Part shown: positions 58,088 through 64,000 of the stretch, one piece after another
Position numbering within the stretch: the stretch's first letter is position 1
Layout of the letters: each line of letters opens with the position of its first letter
Assembly: GCF_002575655.3 (NCBI RefSeq)
Contig: NC_053037.3
Span: forward strand, 453,127,793 to 453,191,792
DNA length: 64,000 nucleotides
Reading direction: 5' to 3'
Origin: Aegilops tauschii subsp. strangulata
Lineage: Eukaryota; Streptophyta; Magnoliopsida; Poales; Poaceae
Made by a program: the position numbers and the translations under genes
The notes under the pieces: generated by a model
What the model saw: only the letters and a program-made list of their open reading frames with translations
Database searches by the model: none
What the model was told of the DNA's origin: nothing

Positions 58088-58560
58088 TTGGCAGATATGA
58101 TTCCATCAGATCATTCGGTAGGATATCCCTGACTGTTAGGCTCGATGGTAATACGAGGCAAGGTTTTACCCAAGTTCGGACCCTTGCAGTTGAGGAAAAA
58201 GCCTACTCCTGGTACTGTATATCAGTGATAGGGGTGTGTACAAAGTACACGTGAATACCAGGCATTGTGCGTGTGTGTATACAATCGACGAACTAGCCCC
58301 CGGTCTTCTATAACATACTCGGGGCCTAGGGTTACAAATCATATATAGTCGGCTTATCACCAGTGGGGATAGAGTCCTCCACGACTCTGGTAGCTTCGTG
58401 TTGTACGCCGAGTCCTCCACATGGGTCTTCGTATAATGCGTCTCGGTCCAACCTATGTGGCGCAGGATGGAACCGACCCATGAGTCCTCATGTTGACCCA
58501 CCACAACTAGAAATGATGTGCCCACCCCAGCTAGAAATGATGTGCCCACCACACCACACA
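58088..58560 (-). mobile_element. LTR-like remnant
   Basis: Contains GGCTCGATGGTAATACGAGG, GTTTTACCCAAGTTCGG(A)CCC, CCCCCGGTCTTC and GGGGCCTAGGGTTACA, a word order resembling the start of Gypsy LTRs in Triticeae read on the plus strand (compare GATCGATGGTAACAGG in the LTR at 12999). No boundaries or second copy were found. Confidence 0.35.
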
Positions 58561-59105
58561 CGCAATCGGCCACTAAGAAAATAAGCATATACAATAGTAC
58601 AATGTTATACATGAAAGTTAATTGCATGGTGCATCCAAAAATATTTGTTCTGCATTGTGAATGTTTATATTTTCTCCTACAATATTAGTCACGGGAAAGA
58701 GAAACGAAGGGCATATCTCTCCTTGTCTCCACCGGACACCCCCTCTTTCTGCACCACTTTCACGTACGCACACAAACTATCTCTCGGCCCTCTAAAAGTA
58801 TGCATGTCCATGACACATTCATGTGTGACGGTCACTGTATTTCAAGCGAAAGCACTATACGGTCGGTGGACTTCAGAATGCTCATTACGGTCACCATATA
58901 TATTCTCGTGGTGATCATACGGTATCTAGCTCACGATACGTCTCTGTATTTTGTTGATGACACTGACAGGCACTGTATTTGATGCGTGCTCCGTATTTTG
59001 TTGACGACACTTATGGTCATTGTATTTGAAGCGACAGCACGATATGGTCACTGGACTTTAGAATAAGTTCATCACGGTCAGCACATACATTTTGTGGTGC
59101 TAACC
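58561..59105. other. Unassigned sequence with repeated TATTTTGTTGA(T/C)GACAC words
   Basis: Phrases such as GTCACTGTATTT(C/G)AAGCGA and TCCGTATTTTGTTGATGAC recur here and in the 197-bp duplication at 59382-59760, suggesting an older tandem family. No gene seen. Confidence 0.4.
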
Positions 59106-59401
59106 AACCTGTGGTTGGATGGTTAGGAGGACAGTGGTTTATCGAGCCCACCAGGGTTAAAGTCCTGGTGCTCGCATTTATCCTGGGTTAATTTTAGTAT
59201 TTTTCCGGCGATATGCGTTCAGTGGGAGGAGACGTTCCACTCGACTACGAGGCACCTATGGTGACTTCGTAAAATCTCAAGATCATATGCTGGCTCACTC
59301 TCTCGAAGGTGCTCATAGGGGTAGGGTCTGCGTGTGTGCGCTTATAGGGGTGAGTGCTTGCGCGTATATATGAGCGCTTGTGTCTGTACCGTGTTAAAAA
59401 A
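59106..59401 (+). mobile_element. Au SINE (tRNA-derived)
   Basis: Starts AACCTGTGGTTGGATGGTTA, with an A-box-like TGGTTGGATGG and a B-box GGTTAAAGTCC. The Au body follows (CCGGCGAT, TCAGTGGGAGGAGACGTTCC, GGTGACTTCGTAAA, GGTGCTCATAGGGGTAGGGT), ending TGTACCGTGTTAAAAAA. I recognise this as the Au SINE family of Aegilops and wheat. No clear target duplication. It would have been transcribed by RNA polymerase III and moved by a LINE's enzymes. Confidence 0.85.
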
Positions 59402-59760
59402 TACGTGTCATGATTATACGGTCACTGGCTCACCCGTACAACTCCGTATTTTGTTGATGACACAATCAATTGACTAGTCAAACGTTCCACGTGGCGCAAC
59501 TAGTGTTGCACCATCGGGGCGCGTAACCGTGGGTCCCACCTATCAGCGCGTATATGAAAGAAGGAAATGGTAGTTTGAGTCTGTACTGTGTTAATAAAAT
59601 ACATTTTAGGGTGATCATACGGTCACTGGCTCACCATACAGCTCCGTAATTTGTTGATGACACGATCAATTGACCAGTCAAACGGTCCACATTCAGCAGC
59701 GCACATTACCATAGGGCCCACCTGTCAGCACGTATATGAAGGACAGAAATGGTAATAAAT
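59382..59760 (+). repeat. Tandem duplication of about 197 bp that includes the SINE tail
   Basis: TCTGTACCGTGTTAAAAAA at 59383 recurs as TCTGTACTGTGTTAATAAA at 59580. Each is followed by ATACGGTCACTGGCTCACC, a TCCGTA-TTTGTTGATGACAC block, TCAATTGAC-AGTCAAACG and CACGTATATGAA-like ends. The copies are about 80% alike. Confidence 0.75.
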
Positions 59761-60118
59761 TAGTGGTTGGTGGGGATTCGAAGTCGTGAGACCTCTGGTT
59801 GGCAGTCGCCGGCGGTGGGGGGCGCGGTGATTGGGCGGTGGCGTGGGGATTGCCGGAGAAAAAGTTCGGCGCGGGGGGGGGGGCTAGAGGGATGGCCGGG
59901 GCGGCGGCGGACCGGCGGTGGGGAGTGGTTTCGGGGCGGGCAGGGTGGCGGGGCCGCGCGGGCCGGCCGCGGGCAGCGGCGGCCAGCGGTTCGGCCGGCG
60001 GTGGTTGGCGGCTCAGGGGGTGGAGGCTGAAAATAAACTGCAGGCCCTTGATTTCGTATCCAACGGCTGGAAAATCTACTGACCAGAGATGAAAAATTCA
60101 GTCGACTAACGTGTAGCC
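59761..60118. other. GC-rich block with an 11-G run
   Basis: Dense CCGG/GCGGCGG words and an uninterrupted G run at 59873-59883. Frames on both strands are Gly/Arg/Pro-rich and unsupported. Could be a promoter-proximal region of a lost gene or transposon. Confidence 0.4.
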
Positions 60119-60370
60119 TCACCCCGCACGTACACATGCACGCATGCAGCACTCGCACGAACACACGCACGCATGCAGGCGTGCAACACTGACACGTACA
60201 CATAACGAACACATGCACTCATGCAGGCGTGCAACACTGACACGTACACATGCACTCACAAACACACGCACATACGCACAGATGCATGCAACACTGAAAC
60301 ATACACATGCACGCACGCAAGACTCGCACGCCTGCATGCACACCGCGCACGACGCAAGACACACGCTCAA
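60119..60370 (+). repeat. CA/CG-rich minisatellite
   Basis: GTGCAACACTGACACGTACACAT recurs at 60181 and 60229, with a diverged third copy near 60287, in a background of alternating CACGCA/CATGCA. Overlapping frames on both strands repeat with it and are not genes. Confidence 0.7.
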
Positions 60371-60930
60371 CCTATACGTGCATGCACCCTTTGTTAAGGA
60401 CATGGATTGTTACGGGTATTAATCAATCTTATCTTTTTTTTGCAAGGTTTAATCAATCTTGTCTGTGATAAGCAGAACATTGGTGTTTGCGGCGGTCTTT
60501 ATGAATCACAACGTATCGAACGGGCTATCAACGTATATATGAAAATTTTAAAATTCTCTTACATTATATAGTAGGCTTATCTAGATGAAATAGATGACGT
60601 CACACTCAATGAACAATCATCGGTTTATGAAATGCCCGCTTCTGACCGCCCTGGCCCACACAAAGTTCCTCTGTCGTGCGCTGCCTGCGTTGGGTCACTG
60701 ACATGCAGGCCATGTACCCAAAGAGCCCACACGTCAGTGGAAGAATGGCGCAGTGTCGTACGTGAGAGTCGAGGGCCACACTTGATGCACGCCTGGCTGA
60801 ACACACCTCCTTGCCGCATTCAAACGCCTCCTTGAAACCCGTGTGGAAGCCGAGAAACCCACTCTGGACACACGTCCATTCATGACCGGGCCGGCATTAA
60901 ACGCAACGCCGGCCGAGCTCCTCCCGTCTG
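60371..60930. other. Unassigned sequence
   Basis: Contains a short imperfect duplication (TTAATCAATCTTATC at 60420 and TTAATCAATCTTGTC at 60449). No ORF with support and no terminus recognised. Confidence 0.4.
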
Positions 60931-61310
60931 CCGTCTATTTAATCTCCTATTTAAACGAGGCCAAACGCCGGCCAAGAATCGCACCCCTCCGCCGCTCCCC
61001 TATCTCCTCCTTCACCATTTTGTCCACTCTTACAATGGCTTACGAAGAGTAGTTATCCCGCATCCAAGCCGGCTGGGTAGCCTGCCGAGCCCGCCGGATA
61101 TGAGCTATGCAGCTCGCTGATCCACCTCCCTCCCCTCGCCCGACGGAGCCAGTTGCCGCCTCAAGCCGGCGCGCGGTTCAGCAACTCGCCGCTCCAGGCC
61201 AGCTCGACGAGGAGCGGCACACGGGCATCGTCGCTGCCGTCCACGCAGCCACCTCGTACCGCGCCTCCCGTGTCTACGACCACGTCTCCCGTTTCTGTGG
61301 CTGAGACTCC
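60931..61310 (+). pseudogene. Promoter-like segment and broken gene fragment
   Basis: Two TATTTAA boxes (60936-60943 and 60948-60954), then a C-rich leader and ATG at 61035 in the context TTACAATGGCT. The frame MAYEE stops at 61050. After the stop it reads LSRIQAGWVACRARRI, then another stop; a Pro/Ala-rich frame overlaps downstream. The layout is that of a TATA promoter with a start codon, but no protein family is recognisable. Perhaps a captured or dead gene start. Confidence 0.3.
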
Positions 61311-61835
61311 CATGCCGGCGGCCGCCGTGCCATGCAAGCATAGACAGAAGCCGGGTGCGCGGAGAGCGACGAGTCGGTGGCCAGCGCCTCCGCGTCCGCC
61401 GCCATCATCAAGGAGAAGTAGAACACGGGAGGCCGTCGCCGCTTGGGTCCCATGAAGGCCACCGCGGAGGTGACGCCGGCGTACACAACAGTTGTCTTGC
61501 CGGATCCTTTTGTTGCGAGGACCTTCGTCGACCCCGCATGGTCTCCACGAAAGCGGAGAAGCCCCATTCCACCATCATCTTGGGCATCAGCCAACCATAT
61601 CAGTTGGGCAGCGGGGAAGCGAGCCGTCCTTCGCGCTGAAGCATATACCTCCAGGGCTCCCGGCAGTCCGATGATCATGCTGTTTCAAATCCCTCGTTCG
61701 CCGAGAAATTTTTCCATGTGTTGTTTTCATGGACTAGCAAGATGCCTATGCATTGCAGGGAACATCAAGATGCATTTTTTACAAAACACCTGTTGTGATT
61801 GACCCATGCAGGAGTAATCCCATGTGTAAAAACTA
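61311..61835. other. GC-rich sequence, nothing certain
   Basis: Overlapping frames occur on both strands (61274-61678 minus, 61355-61802 plus). The minus frame has GSGKTTVVYAG, which resembles part of a P-loop, but without a matching context I do not call a gene. Confidence 0.35.
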
Positions 61836-61866
61836 CTCCCTCCTTCTAGGTGTGTAAGTCATCTTA

Positions 61867-62139
61867 GGCTGGTCATAGTGGGAGTAACTTAGCAAGTAAC
61901 ATCACACATCCCAAGAAAAGTTTGCTTATGTGGCCTATAGTTAATGAGGAGAGAGGTGTTTGGAGTAACATAATATGTTACTGTAATATAGCGCATCCCA
62001 AAGCAAAATGAGTCTACATCTTAATAAATGATGGCTTGCATAATACCACACACATGTTACTTCCCACTATGAAGGTAGTAACATAGACTAGTAACATGTG
62101 CATGTTACTAGTCTAAGTTACTCCCCAGTATGACTAGTC
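61867..62139 (+). mobile_element. Tourist/Harbinger-type MITE nested in the Stowaway
   Basis: GGCTGGTCATAGTGGGAGTA at the left pairs with TACTCCCCAGTATGACTAGTC at the right, 273 bp, flanked by TTA at 61864-61866 and 62140-62142, the duplication of this class. Confidence 0.85.
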
Positions 62140-62346
62140 TTACGTTGTGCACCGTGACCAAGGCGGAGAGGAAAACGAGAAAACTTAATGTCTTTTTGCT
62201 AACTAATAGCATTGCATGCAATGAACTAACCACTGCATGTCATGTTTGGTAGTCTCAAGTCATTGAAAGCATGCACGGCCCACATCTCTTATTGGTTGAT
62301 ATGTCACAAAACAAGAAACTAGGAGGGAGTTAATGTACCGTGCCTA

Positions 62347-62540
62347 CTCCCTCCTTTCCGGTTTATAGGGCTCAATTCAAAAATCTCACCAACCAAGGTA
62401 GATAGTGAGTGGTGGAATACTTTTTGTAATTTGCAAAAGCACCCAATTAATGCTCTTGTGATGGGGAACAACCAAATTGAGCCTTACAAATGGAAAAACT
62501 AAGATTTTGAGATAAGCCCTATAAACCGGAAAGGAGGGAG
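62347..62540 (+). mobile_element. Second Stowaway-type MITE nested in the first
   Basis: CTCCCTCCTTTCCGGTTTAT pairs with ATAAACCGGAAAGGAGGGAG, 194 bp, flanked by TA at 62345-62346 and 62541-62542. Confidence 0.88.
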
Positions 62541-62604
62541 TAAGTGTTTTGGGATTATTTGGTTTTCGTAAGGTGACTTACACACCTAGATGGAGGGAGT
62601 AATG

Positions 62605-62663
62605 ATATCTCGAGAATTTTATCGGAAAAATGGTATCTCGAGAATTTCATCGGAAAAATGATA
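62605..62663 (+). repeat. Short tandem repeat, 25-26-bp unit
   Basis: Two copies of TATCTCGAGAATTT(T/C)ATCGGA with AAAATG, plus the start of a third ending at the Helitron-like boundary. Confidence 0.7.
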
Positions 62664-63003
62664 TCTCTACTCCTATAAAAGACTCAGTTGGTGATGATGG
62701 TGTGTCTGCCATCCGTCATTTCTGACCATTAGATCTACATCTAATGGCTGCGAGGTAAGTTGTGGCATTTTTGCAACAATAGCCCACTTCTCTGCTCCAA
62801 TTTGTAGAAAACCCTTTATTATCTTGAAAGCAACCACATCCCTCCCTCGCCTCATCAAAACAACCTGAGAAATATATTTTGAGTGAAACGTAATATATTT
62901 TTAGTGGTATATATGTATATCAAAACAAGAGTGTTTTCTTTCAAGTTTGTGAACAAGTACTATTCTACTTTGGATCCGTTGCAAAGCACGGGCACATTGC
63001 TAG
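62664..63003 (+). mobile_element. Small Helitron-like element
   Basis: Begins TCTCTACTCCTATAAAAGAC after A and ends CTAG before T. Eight bases upstream of CTAG is a hairpin CCGTTGC-AAA-GCACGG. TC...CTRR termini, a 3' hairpin and insertion between A and T are the Helitron signature. The GCACGGGCA word near the end is familiar from grass Helitrons. 340 bp, no coding capacity, so non-autonomous. Confidence 0.55.
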
Positions 63004-63420
63004 TCTCGAGAAAGATGAGAGATAAGGTGAGGAGGAGTGGGGCGTGGTGGTGACTGGTGGTCGGACTGGGCGGAGGCATGGGGATGGATGGCACATTATG
63101 TCTAGGTTTGTATCTCTCTCACACACACCCACGTAGGTGGGGGACGTGCACGAAGAGAAGAGGTGCACGCACGGCGCACGTACTCCCGTCTCTTTCCCAA
63201 CCACACCCGCGCGGGTACACGGTGGAGCCCATTTATGTACGAAAAGGCAGCCCACGTGGTAATTTGACACGTGTACTGGTTGTCCACTTGATGGAGGATC
63301 GTCTACCACGGGTGAACAAACAAATTGCGACTTGACGCGTTATATTAAAAAAGAGGCAAACCATGTGGGGCCTGCCTTAGAGGCAAGGCTCTGTATACTG
63401 GAGTACTTTTGATGTGTCCC
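63004..63420. other. Unassigned sequence
   Basis: No supported ORF. The overlapping frames at 63057-63335 (plus) and 62965-63309 (minus) lack any recognisable domain. Confidence 0.4.
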
Positions 63421-63580
63421 GTTAACTCGCAGAACGAGGAGAAGCTTGCTTAGTATGTCATCTCCCCCGCCCACGGGCGCGGTGGCTCACAGGATGAGGT
63501 GCAGCTTGCTTACTAGTATGCCTTACGCCCGCTCCCTCGCCCATGCGCGCGGTGGCTCGCAGGACGAGGAGAAATTTTTA
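63421..63580 (+). repeat. 60-70-bp tandem repeat, two to three copies
   Basis: The GGTGGCTC(A/G)CAGGA(T/C)GAGG block at 63481 and 63551 (70 bp apart), with a diverged AACTCGCAGAACGAGG at 63424. Intervening CCCGCTCCCTCGCCCA-type sequence repeats too. Confidence 0.65.
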
Positions 63581-63583
63581 CTA

Positions 63584-63799
63584 CTCCCTCCGTTTACTCC
63601 TCGTCCCTACCTTGGTTAGAGAGATTATCATATTGTTTGGAATATATGTTCTTTAGTAGTACTCCCTCCTTTCCAGTTTATGGCTCAATTTCCTTGGAGT
63701 AGTATATAGGAGTAGTACTACTACAGCAATTTCCTTGGAGTCCGTGGTGCAGCAAGCTACCCTAGGCTATGTTACTAGTACTCCCTCCTTTCCAGTTTA
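63584..63799 (+). mobile_element. Stowaway MITE fragments
   Basis: Three TACTCCCTCC starts (63584, 63660, 63779) without matching right ends. The second and third continue TTTCCAGTTTA like the MITE at 62347. They represent overlapping or broken copies. Confidence 0.6.
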
Positions 63800-64000
63800 G
63801 AGCATGGTTAATAGTACAGACAGCTGATGGCTATATGACATTGCCATGTCATCTATAGCCAACCTTGTAGCCTTCAAGTATAATAGTAAGATACAAAGAT
63901 TTGCTACTTCATTAATAAATGGCCCACCTTTCACTCTCACATAGTGCCTAGGAGCACGTGTTGTAGCTGACTCTTATTCTGTAGCCGGCTTCTCTTCTCT
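63800..64000 (+). mobile_element. Tourist/Harbinger-type MITE, cut by window edge
   Basis: Starts GAGCATGGTTAATAGTACAG directly after TTA inside a Stowaway start, with GGCTATATGACATTGCCATG following. The right end lies beyond the window. Confidence 0.6.

Larger units (their letters stand above)
61836..62599 (+). mobile_element. Stowaway-type MITE containing two nested MITEs
   Basis: Terminal inverted repeats CTCCCTCCTTCTAGGTGTGT / ACACACCTAGATGGAGGGAG with TA on both sides (61834-61835 and 62600-62601). Without the two inserts it is about 292 bp. Confidence 0.85.

Noticed and set aside
59106..59180. Possible tRNA gene
   Set aside because: A and B boxes are present but the cloverleaf is not; the sequence continues as an Au SINE.
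60119..60422. His/Thr-rich plus frame and Cys/Val-rich minus frame
   Set aside because: Direct result of the CA/CG minisatellite.
61274..61678. Minus frame with GSGKTT, a possible P-loop
   Set aside because: No hydrophobic strand before it, no Walker B and overlap with an equally long plus frame; chance match is likely.

Overview
This window comes from a large, repeat-dominated grass genome, almost certainly a Triticeae species (wheat, Aegilops, barley or rye group). It contains a BARE/WIS/Angela-type Copia element, Athila-type Gypsy elements with an Asp-type primer-binding site, CACTA elements, Stowaway and Tourist MITEs, and a tRNA-derived SINE that I recognise as Au. I found no ordinary host protein-coding gene, no rRNA or tRNA gene and no CRISPR array. 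Nearly every supportable feature is a transposable element or part of one.

Layout. 1-18284 is a nest of minus-strand Gypsy-like elements. It starts with a partial long LTR (1-1778) and the stub of a second element (P), whose 4.2-kb LTR (2398-15715) is split by a 9.1-kb Tat-like Gypsy element (T, 4371-13478). T carries gag and protease on the minus strand but has no reverse transcriptase or integrase. On the opposite strand it carries a five-exon gene with its own TATA box. Then come the gag end, primer-binding site and LTR of an Athila-type element (G1, 15716-18284). 18285-26927 is a badly decayed plus-strand Copia element (K), interrupted by a 4129-bp solo LTR (19361-23489) with a perfect target duplication CATGC. 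26928 to about 47067 is a CACTA-type element (D1; right end not seen). Inside it lies a non-autonomous Gypsy element (G2, 27983-44234, duplication CCACA), and inside that a full-length BARE/Angela element (33635-42310, duplication ATATC).

47068 to about 57000 is a second CACTA element (D2) with a near-identical terminus. On its minus strand it carries a readable gene for a Ptta/En/Spm-type (TNPA-like) protein. Five exons (48533-50777) join into one frame that is broken by a single nonsense codon. Upstream lies a 4.5-kb tandem array of alternating exon copies (50778-55330) that keep splice sites and reading phase; this is the most unusual structure in the window. 57000-64000 is a mosaic of low-complexity sequence, an LTR-like remnant, an Au SINE with a 197-bp tandem duplication, a promoter-like gene fragment, a three-level MITE nest, a Helitron-like end pair and another MITE nest at the right edge.

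How the parts relate. G2 (LTRs but no pol) and D1 (termini but no visible transposase) look like elements that depend on proteins made elsewhere. D2 encodes the sub-terminal-binding class of CACTA protein and shares its termini with D1. The nesting order gives relative ages: K is older than D1, D1 older than G2, G2 older than BARE; K is also older than the solo LTR and than G1; G1 is older than P, and P older than T. Family names are from memory of sequence features and were not checked by a search.
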